DNA of 64,000 nucleotides, taken from assembly GCA_963681505.1 (NCBI GenBank), contig OY811974.1:3707271-3771270 (forward strand), in the 5' to 3' direction. This DNA comes from Eunapius fragilis. Lineage: Eukaryota > Porifera > Demospongiae > Spongillida > Spongillidae. The translations under genes were made by a program, and so were the position numbers. Position 1 is the first letter of the stretch, and the number at the start of each line of letters is the position of its first letter. Below are positions 22,525 to 33,495 of this stretch, piece after piece. The notes below the pieces were generated by a model. It made no database searches. It was given only the letters and a program-made list of their open reading frames with translations, and was not told where the DNA came from.

Positions 22525-25500
22525 AGTTAGCCAGTGACTATAAGGCCCTATGTACATTGTATGATTTTATCTCTTTGTAGTGTCTACGGTTTCTAAATAC
22601 CCTAACCTTGCTAGCCCTGTTGTTTGCGAATGGCTTACTCCAACTGGTCTACTGTGTGGCTGTGGCTTTACAGACATGATGGCGTTTCAAAGTCATGTTC
22701 GCGACCACATATCTCACACTGGAGGCTTGAGTAAATGTGCCTGGAATGAATGCAGCTTTTCCTCAAGCGATGCCACTGCGTTTAAATGTCATGTTCTCTA
22801 CCATTGCTATCATTCGTACCTTAAACTACTTGGTAGTGAGGTCCAACTAAAGAGCGATCTTCCAGGGTGCCAGCTATCGAACGAATATGCGAATGTCATA
22901 CCGCCCATAGAAACAGAGCTCAGGTGTTTGTGGAACGATGGCTCATGTGGTGTGCAGTTTGAATGTCCAGGGGACTTCTACGTTCATGTCCATAATCACG
23001 CTGTTTTAGAAACAAGCAATCGTTGCCACTGGAAAGGTAAGGATAGTAGTACTTCACTTTAACTCCCCCCCCCCTGTATTTCAAATTAATATCATTTTAC
23101 ATCATTCCTCTGGAATGCAAAAGGATCTTCGAGCCTTATGTTTCTAATGACTGAATCAAATTAGGCCCAGCTCAAACCAGGCATACAGCCAAGAACCAAA
23201 CTGAATGTACACCTGGTTTCAGGCTGTATTTGAGCTGGGCCTAGGTAGGTTCAGCATTCCAAATGAATGAGAATATGTTAATTTTAAGGGGGTGGAGATT
23301 AGTGGGATTAAAATAAAATACAACCCTGAGTGTTTTCGCTAGCGTACATACTGCTATGTACATGAGCTTAGTTTTTTCACTATATTGCTGACATCTATTC
23401 TTGTTAGATACCAAGTTTGTACCTTGTCAGAAATCATGTTAATATTACTGTTGGTCTTACAATCATCCCGCAATTGTCCAAGCCATCAGAAATATTGTAC
23501 TTTGTATTTGGAGAGTGGATGTTCCTAGGTGTGAGATTTACATCTCCCTCTTGCTTCCCTCTATAGTGCTTGTCACATAGAGAGTAGAAAACCAATAATA
23601 TCTCTAGAATAGAATACGCTACAGGATGATAATTACATTTTTAGAGTCAGCATGTATTTCTATCCCATCATGTGACGACAACGTTGTCATGTGATGTGTT
23701 TGTGTTTTTAGAAAATAATAATTTTTAAGTGTCTGTTTATCGACTGGAGAACAAACTAATTACAGTTATGGCTTCAAATTATTTTACAACTACAACCCCT
23801 TGGTGGCTGTATCTGATAGCAATTTGAGGTACACATCCCAGTGGTTATGGAGATTCGTTACTGATCATCATATTTTGGAGGTCTGTTGGGACTAAGGGCT
23901 AAATGGCGCAAAAATTATACTTTACTATTAGCATGATATCAGTATAAAATATGGCAAAGTTTTTTTTTTTTAAATTACAGATTATAATTATAATTATAGT
24001 GAAAATTATGACATGACATATCATAATAAAATATCTAAACAGTGTACATGTCTGAGGCAAAGCATCTAGACAGCATTGCAGTGGCATTTGCTTTAATAAG
24101 GTTAGGATTTAGCCTGCCATACAGGCTATTGAGGACAGCTGCCTTTGCCTTGTTCGAACTGGTTGCTAGGCGAGAGGCCAGACACGACAATGACTCCATG
24201 GCTTCAGCACCCCAAGCCCCATAAGCTTCAACGACCATGGAGACACAGACCCACCCAAGCTCCCTGCACTTCCCATCATTTGCCTCATGCTTTCTCAGCT
24301 CTGTAGCTCTGGCGGCTGCACCAGCTGTGAGTCCCGCTTCCAACAAAACGTTTAAATTGAGCGGTGGGTCAAAGGTCGCTGGCTTGCCCACAGACCAGTT
24401 GGGTACCAGGATGTCAGCTGGGCGGGAGTGGCTATGGTCAAGGGTGAGGTTGCATCCTGCCTCCACCTTAACACTCAAGTGGGCCCTGCGACAGGCCTCC
24501 GCTAGGGTGTCTCGGAGTTTATTGTGACGAGAGACAACATCACCACCTCGCTTGCAGGTGAGAGCGTGATGGCCTAGGGGATCGAGCACACTCCCTGGAC
24601 ACAGAGCACACATAGCACCACTAGAGGTGTCAAGCCCCAGCCACCACTTGATGGCTACCTGAAATTCAGACGGCTCCAGATGGAGGCCTAGCCCCTCAGA
24701 AGGAATAACTGAGATCCATGAGGCAGCATGTGGGGAGGAGACTGAAAGCAGGCGAGCTCTATCTGCGGGGGAGGAGTTCCTAGGAGCAGATTGAAAAGGT
24801 GGTTGTCCACTTTTGTGGATAGCATCTTTTGGTGTAAGGGTGATGTCAACACATCCTCTACACAGACTGCATCAGAAGTTGGAACAAGGGAGTTGAATGC
24901 CTAGTTGTTTTAAATTTTATCATACAGTGTGAAAGTGATTCTGTGACGTTGCAACAATGATTTTAATTATTAGGATATGCCACTACCACTTGCAATAATA
25001 ATACATGTACAGAAAGACTTCTTACTACCTTTGGCTTTCACCCGCTTTTGAAACCTCAATATAGCTTGTTTTGCAGCAGTTTTGCTGGAGTGTTGTGTTG
25101 CAATAGCAATGGTCAGTAATGTTGAACTGAAACATCGCGGCTTTTACGTTTTCTGACATAGGTACCTTCAGGTAGTCCTGTGCAGTTCTGAAATGTGCCA
25201 GTACCAGACGTAAATGGACCCAATTGAGGAGTATGAACACATTCACTACTGCAGCAACTACAAAAGTAACGTCACTGTTTTGACATCAGAGTGGATGAGA
25301 GTTGCAATGCGTATACTGAAAATTGAACAGAATCCCGTAAGATAAGAGTTTTTAAACTTTAGTATCATTATTTTAGTACCGATAGCGAAGGAATCGAAAC
25401 ATTAAAATCGGCGCTTAAAGGCTGCAATATAACACCTAAAAAGTGAAGTCAAATTTTTGCAGCCGTATAGCGCTTCGTCCCAACAGACCTCCAAAAATAT

Positions 25501-28500
25501 GATATCAGTAACCTATCACCATTACCACTGGGGTGTGTACCTCTCAAATTGCTATTATAGCACCTTGGTGGTATACTTGTAAAAAGGATCTTGAGGCCGT
25601 AAAGTGTAATTGCTTTTGTCTCCAGTCACATAAATAGACGTCTACTTTAAGATTAGTTTGTGTTTTCTAAAAACACCAACTTGTCACATGACAACATTTG
25701 TCATATGATGTGATGCAGAAATACATGCTGATTCTAAAAATGTAATTCGCATCCATATAGCATATTCTATTGTAGAGATGTTGTAGAAAAACTGACATTT
25801 TTGGCTTTGTGACAAGCACCGTACCATTCATCTTTGATCAAAATATTAATATTTCATGCTGATTAATTTTCAGATCAAGTGCAAGTGCCTTTAACCATGC
25901 CTGGTCATCATATGCTGTCTATCTGTTCCCTCTCTACAGGATGTGGTTTTACTGGCAAAGACAAATCAAAGATTCTGGAACATACGCACACACATACAAG
26001 GGAAAAGGTGGTGGCCTGTCCAGTATGTGGCAATCTGTTTGCAAACAATGCCAAATTTAAGGATCACATTGTCAGACAAACTACGGTTGATACATACGCA
26101 TGTAACCCCAATTTGGTGTGTTCGTTCTGCCAAAAATGCCTTCCAAGTGAGCGACTACTTCGGGAACATGTGCGTCGTCATGTCAACACCCTGAAATGTC
26201 CCCACTGTGACCTCACTTGTAATACGCCATCACGTCTTTCACATCATATCCGCTATCGCCACATGGATATCAAGCCACATGAATGCCCTTTGTGCCATAA
26301 AAAGTTTAAGACATCCTATTCCCTCAGTGATCATGTTGAATTGCATAGAGAGAAAAACATTAGCTGCATTATTCCTGGATGCCAGTACTTGTCCAAAACA
26401 GCAAAGGGCTGGCAGAAGCATATGAAAGCTGCTCATTCTACTGATCAGAAGTTATATTGTTGCCACGTGTGTAATGAGAGGTTCGCTGCTGGTACCCAGC
26501 TCTCTACTCATCTAAAGACCATTCATGGATTCACACTACCACCAGGACATTGCCGATTTAGGTAGGTTACAGTACCTAAGGAAATTGTGGCTTATATTTA
26601 TATTTAACACAACTGCATTAACTTAAGTTGTGTACATTCACATAAACTTATGTTGGGCCAGTTCTACAACTCCACCAATTGTAGTACAACTTGGCCTAAT
26701 TATGGACCAGTATCATTCTGGAATTGGTCCATTTGCTTGCTTGACCTGTTCTAGAACTGGTTATCCCATTGGAGCTCAACGTGATTCTTACTATGCAGGT
26801 CATGTAACCGCATTTAAAACTGACAGTGTCCTAATGGAATTGCAAGGAATACAACCTGTAGGTTCAGAAAAGCATTCAATATTTAAACACATTACATGAA
26901 GTCACGACTGCCAAAAGTAGAGTTTGTATACATGTAGGATTCACACATGGCTTCATACATGTACATGTATTTACCTATATGTGTGTGCATGCGAGCGTGT
27001 ATCTTGCTTAGTGTGTGTTTGTGTGGACATGCCTATGTGTGTGTGCTTATAGCATTAGGGTTAGTGTTAGGGTTAGGGTTAGGTGTAGGGTTAGGCAGGG
27101 GTGGATATAAGGTTTCAGAAATGGCCTGACATAATGTCAGACCATATTGGGAGTTGGTCGGACATGGTCTGACATTGCTAATTATAAATATGTCCTTTTA
27201 AATACATTATCATAAACCTCAGTATGGTGTAAATATAATAATCATTCTGCACAATACACTGCAACACAATTCATCACATCTGATCTTCAGACTGACGCAA
27301 ATGATGCCTGCCTTTTGGACCGCTTCGTGGCCATTTTGAACAAACGATTAATAATTCCTATTTGCGTGCATTAATTGGTTTGGAACATTTCCCGTACATG
27401 TAACTATGCATTTTACGATCGTTGGCTTTATAGATGTACACGCAGTACTGTAGCGCTACAGTCTGACCTCGTTAAGAGCGCACTCGTTATAAGCGCATTA
27501 CCTCGTTAGATGTATTGAAAATTGTATTCACGGTTAATGCGGGTACTAACATTATCTATGTCTACAATGTGCAATCTATGCCCTAAGTATGGTAAGAGCG
27601 CAGGGAACAAACGTGGCGCTCTTAACGAGGTCAGACTGTACGTAGCAAACTTTGCTAATCTAGGTAACTATGAATTTAATACCGCTTCATGTGGTTTATG
27701 TCTATACAAACGATTTTCAGTGGTTATGTTTGTACAAACAATCAATTCCACACTTGTGAATTACATTAAAAAACGATCGGCACTTTTGTCCGACAATGGG
27801 AAGTTTGGGCTGACATTGTACAGTTTTGGTCGGATTTTGTCCGATGTCCGACCACTATATCCACGCCTGTTAGGTGTAGACCACTTTTAGGCCTGTCTTT
27901 TAGTGGACCTGCTTTTAGCCTATATACACAGCCAAATCCTCTGTTCCAGATTTGTTGTGACAATTTCTAAACCAGGTTGGTAGGATTTGGCTGTGAGGTG
28001 GTGCCCAGTGAATATTATTGAGATCTACCCTATGTAAGGACTGGGCCTCTGGAACGTTTATATATGCCTATATGGTAGCTAAATATAGTGCACAAACTAT
28101 TAAATTGCTGTAACTTTGATTTGTTTGTACATGTAAGAACAATGAAAACAACACAAAAAATACTACATTACAGAATTGTGTATATTTAATATATGAAGCA
28201 GTGCATTTAAATAATTATGTATGGGCTCAAAGAATGAATTATTTACTTCCTTTCTTACTGGTTGCTGTTACAGAATAACTTACTCCATACTGTGATAGTG
28301 ATATTTCCTTTTCCACTTTCATATCGAAAGACCTTAAAGCAACAATTTTGTAAAGTTTTTACGGGCATCGCATTTTAGTATGTTCAATCAATTCTCGTAA
28401 TAATAGAAAATTACAGGCATTTCCACATTGGTGCACCTAATGTATGTGTGGTAATGTACTCATGTGAGACATACTACACTGAGTCATGGTATGATGTCAT

Positions 28501-28680
28501 CAGTAAGTAACATTGTCGGTTGTTTTTTCCTACCTGAATAGGTATGTAGCAGGTTCTGATGGTCTGAAACGATTGCAGACTGTAAGGATTGATGACGAAA
28601 ATATTGTAACACCAAAGATACACTTGTTTGACAGTAGCAATGGAATCTTTATCGGAGATATCACTTCAACCTCAAGTTGA
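22525..28680 (+). CDS. HINFP: HINFP-like histone H4 transcription factor
   Basis: Exons: 22525 (only the A of ATG is coding), 22581-23036, 25874-26561, 28542-28680, with GT-AG junctions; 427 aa. HINFP binds histone H4 promoters and, with NPAT, drives H4 transcription at S-phase entry in the nucleus. Ten C2H2 fingers can be counted, from CEWLTPTGLLCGCGF at the N-terminus to CHVCNERFAAGTQLSTHLKT. The signature blocks are EKVVACPVCGNLFANNAKF, LLREHVRRHVNTLKCPHCDL and GHCRFRY. The reading frame reaches back to a TTTGTAG acceptor with no in-frame ATG. Splicing GACAA|GTTAG (22525/22526) to TGTCTACGG (22581) across a 55-bp intron recreates ATG TCT ACG, so the start codon seems split. Intron 2 holds a fold-back element and a LINE relic; intron 3 holds hAT- and pogo-like elements. 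Confidence 0.93.
23162..23243. mobile_element. Small hairpin MITE in HINFP intron
   Basis: The ends TAGGCCCAGCTCAAA and TTTGAGCTGGGCCTA are inverse copies, and further inside GGCATACAGCC pairs with GGCTGTA. The element is about 82 bp. Confidence 0.7.
23570..23930. repeat. Fold-back element, left arm
   Basis: This matches the reverse complement of 25450-25828 along about 370 bp. Shared blocks include GTGCTTGTCACA, TTACATTTTTAGA, CAGCATGTATTTCT, TTGTCATGTGA, AGCAATTTGAG and GGAGGTCTGTTGGGAC. Divergence is moderate. The arms enclose the LINE-like relic at 24035-24870. Confidence 0.85.
24035..24870 (-). pseudogene. LINE-type retrotransposon C-terminal fragment
   Basis: The minus-strand frame is open from a stop at about 24872 down to 24035. 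It reads the C-terminal end of a reverse-transcriptase polyprotein common in cnidarian and sponge genomes: ADRARLLSVSSPHAASW, GLHLEPSEFQVAIKWWLG, then CALCPG...DPLGHHALTCKRGGD (a C-x2-C...HH-x3-C zinc-binding pattern), RHNKLRD, and HSRPADILVPN...FDPP. That order resembles the zinc knuckle plus restriction-like endonuclease tail of R2-type elements; the endonuclease part is inference. The RT core is absent, so it is a 5'-truncated dead copy. It sits in HINFP intron 2, antisense to the gene, between two fold-back arms. Confidence 0.75.
25450..25828. repeat. Fold-back element, right arm
   Basis: Inverted partner of 23570-23930. The arm lies immediately upstream of HINFP exon 3 (25874), leaving only about 45 bases for the branch point and acceptor. 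Transcribed in the pre-mRNA, the two arms could pair and loop out the LINE relic. Confidence 0.85.
27053..27095. repeat. Interstitial telomere-like TTAGGG repeats
   Basis: Several TTAGGG and near-TTAGGG units in a row (TTAGTGTTAGGGTTAGGGTT). Similar short arrays occur at 29287-29301 and, as CCCTAA, at 60449-60472. They are too short to be functional telomere. Confidence 0.8.
27096..27869. mobile_element. hAT-like element inserted at telomere-like repeats
   Basis: The ends CAGGGGTGGATATA and TATATCCACGCCTG are inverted repeats, and TTAGG flanks both sides (27091-27095 and 27870-27874). The interior has GTCGGACATGGTCTGAC-like palindromes near each end and no transposase. The pogo-like MITE at 27459-27638 is nested inside. 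CAGGGGTGG-type ends suggest hAT, but an 8-bp target duplication is not evident. Confidence 0.55.
27459..27638. mobile_element. Pogo/Tigger-type MITE
   Basis: The ends CAGTCTGACCTCGTTAAGAG and the exact inverse are flanked by TA on both sides (27457-27458, 27639-27640). Ends of the form CAGTC.ACCTCGTTA with a TA duplication are typical of pogo/Tigger non-autonomous elements. A diverged relative lies at 61205-61376. Confidence 0.85.
27927..27995. mobile_element. Short hairpin element
   Basis: CACAGCCAAATCCT and its inverse bracket about 40 bases. The adjacent segment 28008-28060 matches (inverted) the GAGGCCCAGTCC...AATAATATTCAC repeat seen near 44085-44135 and 41565-41615. Confidence 0.55.
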
Positions 28681-30032
28681 TGGACAGCAACAACAGTTCA
28701 GTGCTGGTGCAGAATACATTATGTTTAGTTTTTTCAGGCAATAATGTGACAATATAAAGCACTCACTAGACGTGTTCAAATTCTTCTCATCCCAGAATTA
28801 TATCTTGGCAGTGGAGATGTTATAACCACGCACAGTTTATCTAACATACATGTTTATATTTTAATTGCTCGAAGGTTCATACTCAGATGTAAAAAAACAA
28901 GTAACTAAAAACATTCTGAAAGTTGGTGAGATATAGGGTTTGAAGGCAATGGTGGTGTATAAAGCAAGGAATCAAGGGTCTGTAACAATTCTTTAAATGT
29001 GTTCCTATCCCGAGTTATGTGTGGTCAAGAAGGAGGAGGATAATTCTGGGACTGGGTACGAGGACGGGCAGTACCCTTTTTTTTTCTACAACCATGTGGT
29101 TTTGCAACATAACACAAACAACAAAATTACACATTTTAGTTCTTCTCGTTCGATTACAACTGATTACAAATACAGTGCAAAGAAAACATGCAGGGGGCGA
29201 AGGAGGGGGGGGGGAGTCTTAGGCACAATTTTACGAGAATGGATGCAATTTAATTTTTAAAATGCGAGACTAGGTAAAATGAGTTTTAGGGTTAGGGTTA
29301 AATTGAGAATTGGAATATACACCAGTTAAGTATAGCATGTTCCATCATCGTTTGACTGGAACAGAGATAAATAATTTCTGGACTGGACGAGTGTTTAATG
29401 TAAAGTTAGTAGAAATGGCAGTTAGTGTTACCATGAAATGCAGAGATGACTTCTGGTGTGTCTCCTATTTAAACCTCGAAGCTCTTGGGTCATTCTATAT
29501 CAATTCAACACACGGATATAACAGTTTTCTGAGCTGACTTGTACTCTTGGTGGCCTGTCATGATGGGATGGCTTACAATTACATAATCACAGCTTTGTAA
29601 CTTGAGACTTACTGGGTATACACTGCTTGAGGTACATGTGTGAGTCAGAATGCAAGTGGAGTACCAAGAAGAATGGTGTCAACAAGAGTGTGTGGTGTGT
29701 GAGTGTGTGCATTCTTGTAGTGCAGGCATACATCTAAATTTGCACATGGCAACAAGAGACAACACGGATATAACATAATAATTCTAACACAAGCTTACAA
29801 AGCAACATGTGATATGACGTTACTGAGGTCAGTTGTGTGTATGTTGTGTGGTTTGATGGATGACTGCCAAAGCCATTTCTTTGCGTACTGTACATATGTT
29901 TGTGATTGCAGCATGACTCGTATGTGTATATGAATGTGTGCATGGGTGTGCATGTGCATAAGGCAACAAGAGACCTGTTGTTAATAAAATTACCAGAGCA
30001 AAGAATTTACACGAACAACAAACATGTGACTA

Positions 30033-30073
<41 letters not shown>

Positions 30074-30300
30074 TCGTGTGTGTGTGTGTGTGTGTGTGCG
30101 TGCACATGGCAACTCTTGAAAGATGATCACGATAAAGCAAAGGCTCCAATAGAAACACAAGTAGAACATGTGTGAATAGGATAAAATAGCAAATAAAGAA
30201 TATTACAATACCTAACAATTGATATTGATGTCTGAATGTGGCTATGGCATTTATGTGTGTGAGTGTGCGTGTATGAAGTGCACATATGCCAACACCAGAC
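28681..30300. other. Intergenic; TG-rich microsatellites, no gene seen
   Basis: Downstream of HINFP. There are imperfect TG-rich stretches from 29680 on and a strong (GT)n array at about 30036-30098. The phrase ATGGCAACAAGAG or relatives recurs about every 100-250 bases (29748, 29960, 30107), suggesting a degraded tandem array. Open frames in the GT array are artefacts of the repeat. Confidence 0.6.
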
Positions 30301-30301
30301 A

Positions 30302-30408
30302 TTGTTCACAAGTTCCACTTGCATGTTCACTAGTCCTGCATGCCAGACAATATGGTCACTGCTCAAATTTGATGAGATGTGGCTCATATGCAATGTACCT
30401 TGATTTCA
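30302..30408 (-). pseudogene. Fragment of the GH38/DUF5054-like gene
   Basis: GTTCCACTTGCATGTTCACT, then GTCCTGCATGCCA.ACAATATGG.CACTG match 35885-35945 of the gene in the same orientation, including codons for VWHAG, NMQVEL and NN. An internal deletion removes part of the following helix. The flanks do not match, so it is an isolated fragment. Confidence 0.8.
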
Positions 30409-30870
30409 TTTTGCAGGGCATTCTGAATGAGTCATTGTCTAGAAATGTACCTTGTATCATTGGTGGTGTGCTTCCTCAGTTTAGCTGCATGTACGGCTGT
30501 ATACACTTACTAAGTTGAGGGCTGGCATAATGGAACACTGCAGTCATTTCTCCTGAAGTCCTCATTCATGGGAGGAGGGGCCAGGCCTAATGGCATATGA
30601 AGGAATTTTTAAAAAGCAAGCTCATAGTGTGGCCACAGTACAAAGATGAGCTATATCAAATAGGCCCACGAGCACGTCACAAGAATACAAATGCACACAC
30701 ATATATACCAATGCCATTTATAAATGCTAACCTGCACACAAATAACAACACATTCCATGTCATGCTTGCCTGTGTGCACTTCAGATAATGCTATATAAAG
30801 TAGATGGTCTTGATGGAGCTGATCATCGCCCACTGTGCAAACTGTGACAGGGATGTAAATGTGCATATGT

Positions 30871-31220
30871 CACAGGGAAAAGTTATAAACGTCCAGCCTG
30901 GATTTTTAGGCTGGTTTTTAACAAAAACCCATCCTGGAAATGGAGCAAATAGCGTAAAAACCATCCTGGGATTGAGCGGCCAGGGTGGGAATAGATATGG
31001 TTCTACCCTGGTTCTGTCAAACAAAAACCATGTTGAGGTAATAATTATATTCATACTTCAACATGGGTTTTGTTCGACCAAATCAGGGTAGAACAACAGA
31101 TTTTACACTATTCCCACCTGGACGTTCAATCCCAGGATGGTTTTTACGCTATTAGGATGGGTTTTTGTTAAATACCTGCCAAAAAAAATCCAGTCTGGAC
31201 GTTTATAACTTTTTCCTGTG
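30871..31220. mobile_element. 350-bp fold-back MITE, CACAGGGAAA ends
   Basis: Arms of about 165 bp pair across a short loop centred at 31045. The left begins CACAGGGAAAAGTTATAAAC; the right ends with the inverse (GTTTATAACTTTTTCCTGTG). TGT flanks both sides (30868-30870, 31221-31223), a 3-bp target duplication. The element at 61872-62042 shares the CACAGGGAAA end and also has a 3-bp duplication (ACT). Confidence 0.88.
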
Positions 31221-31923
31221 TGTGTGCCTAAATAAATAGCTAATCAGGAATAGTGAATTACAGAACCTAGCTGTTATGCCAGCTAGACAACTGCATGGTT
31301 AATAAAACCACAAAGCTATTCAACCCAGTCTATCACTACCAAATAAAGACACTACACTTTAAACTGATAGTGCATCATGTCTGCCTCATCTATTAATATG
31401 CCTCTTGGGTGTTGTTCATTCCTGTTCTTGATGCCTTTAAAATGCACTGCTGGTCTGTGAGGGATTGTATACATTCCCAGTGACTTCATGATGGGGGGGG
31501 GGGGGGGGCTAGGGACGATAGCAAGTACCATTATGATATTTTGTATAGTAGTTAGGTTAATCCCTTTATAGCTAGTATACTTTGATGTTTACATGTACCT
31601 TAGTCATGTGTTGGAGCATATATAAAAGACTGTGTGTGCTACTTCATGCAGTAACATGTTCTTGTTTTCCTGTTCATGTGGTTTATATTGTAAGTTTGGG
31701 ATGGGGGGGGGGGGGGGGGGGGCAGGGGGGAAAAGCCCCCCGCCCCATCGAGCGGATGCCTATGCCCTGTGTGCAGCATTTGACTTTATTTTAACCAAAC
31801 CAAGCCATGAAAATGAATTGAATTCTAAGCAACACCATACAGCCACAATTTCTTTTGTGCTCACACAGTGCACGGCCCAGATGAGCATAAACCTAGGATA
31901 ACCACAATTCACACACAATCATG
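31221..31923. other. Intergenic with two poly-G tracts
   Basis: Poly-G runs of 16 (31493-31508) and 20 (31703-31722) bases; the second is followed by GGGGGG...AAAAGCCCCCC, which can form a hairpin. No gene is supported. Confidence 0.65.
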
Positions 31924-32350
31924 CTAAAGCTTAGTAATGTGCAAATCTTTCAGGTACACTCTGGAAGCAAGAAAGTGAAGAAATGCAGTTAGCCACCAAA
32001 ATGTCAGCAGGACATGACCTTGATTGTCATTATCCAAACTGCTTCTTTGTTCAACATGAGCAGACAAACCAGCTCTACGAAAGGTGCGCACATTCCTCAA
32101 GGTATTGTGCCTTGTTGTTTGATCACCACCACATTGACAGGTGACACAGTGATGTCCTAATGTGTCCAAGGGTTTACTGGGACAGGAGCATACCACCTGA
32201 GACCCATCATGGTTAGATGAAGGATTGATGCCATAACTTGAAATTCATTGGTTAGAAAATGTAAGCCCTAGATGGAGTGACTGAAATCCATGCAACAGCA
32301 TGTGGGGATGTGACCAAGATAAGCCTAAGCCTTTCTGACCAAGAACTTGA
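31924..32350 (-). pseudogene. Second LINE C-terminal relic
   Basis: A degenerate relative of the 24035-24870 fragment on the minus strand: TSPHAVAWISVTPS (about 32295), then PLDTLGHHCVTCQCGGD and RHNTLRNV, then RRAGLSAHVE. Frameshifts and stops interrupt it; downstream of the zinc-binding pattern it quickly loses similarity. Confidence 0.72.
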
Positions 32351-33104
32351 ATTACGACTCAGCTAGTTCCAACTTATCAGATAAATGTTTCTGAGATGGT
32401 ATGTGGGCATTAAGCTAATGGAAAGGTGGTTATTAGACTGTGATATAACATCAACTAGATGATAGTTTAAAGATCGATGGAATTGCTTTATGAAGCAATA
32501 TATGCAGCTGAAGAATGGAGCACCAATCCAAAGCCTCCTCGAGTTAAACTTGCTTCCAGGCAATATTTGAAGTATCTACTCCTGTGCATTTGCAGATGAA
32601 TGACAAATAATAGCATCATCACTCTCAAGTGCAGAATTAATAACACATGATGGTGTAACCAAATGATCAGTTCACGAGTTTGCCAAATCTGGCACAGTTT
32701 CACAGTAGAACTAGAGCCACCTGATGACGAATGGTACCTATCTGCTCAATGGCAGATAGAATATTCATACTTCTTTAATACAACAATGTGCAGAAATCTG
32801 CATCACCGACAGGAGACCTTAATGGATACCATAGATGTTTGAACTGCAACTGGAAACTGGGATAATTCACACTGCCCAAGCAGTTTAACATTTTTATAAG
32901 TTGATGAAGAACCCAAGTGGTGGACCCAATGATTGCAAGATATCTACGCTTTCAACACTGAAGATGACTTGCCAGCGAGAGCATCATCATCAAGATACTA
33001 TGAAATAAATCAACCCAGGAAAGCACATATAATTTGCTAGTTAGTTGTCTCAAAACCTCTCCAATAGCAATTGGTCAAAAAACAAGTTTTTTTCACCCGT
33101 TTTT
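32351..33104. other. Intergenic, no gene seen
   Basis: No convincing coding region. It may include more of the decayed retroelement upstream of the relic at 31924-32350, but I cannot read a family from it. Confidence 0.5.
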
Positions 33105-33495
33105 AGCACATGTATATCATTGTTTCAGGTTTATTAAGCTATCAAGTTATATTTTATATGATGTTTGCTAGAATGATGGCATGTACATACATGTAGCCAG
33201 TACTTCAATGGTATATGGTTATATAAATCTTTATGTATGTGTTTTGTCTCAGATGTAAGTAGATCTATTGAAGCTAGTGAGCTAATCATTAACATTGCCT
33301 TTTCTAGTGGATCAATGAAAAATATTTCTTGTGGACTTTGTATGTGAACCAGATGGGCTTACTCTTTCCCATGAGATGAGGTATCCAGGAGATTAATGCA
33401 CGACTGATATTGGATGGATGTGAAACTGCTGATCGCTATAACAGTATGAGTAATTTGATTTTGATTGATTTGCACCTGCTCAAGTTTTTGTCATA
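33105..33495 (+). pseudogene. SELENBP last intron/exon fragment, dead
   Basis: This matches the reverse complement of about 14475-13960, the end of SELENBP intron 10 plus exon 11 and 3' flank. An internal deletion of about 120 bp (14159-14278) removes the splice acceptor and the first third of the exon. The remaining reading has a frameshift and a TAA (GGAGATTAATGC where the gene has GGAGGTGACTGC). Intron sequence is included, so it arose by DNA duplication, not retrocopying. Confidence 0.88.

Noticed and set aside
27053-27095. True chromosome end
   Set aside because: Only a few TTAGGG units, flanked on both sides by gene and transposon sequence.
30036-30302. Open frames of HTHTHT / VCVCVC repeats
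   Set aside because: They are translations of the (GT)n microsatellite; the same applies to 41746-41971.
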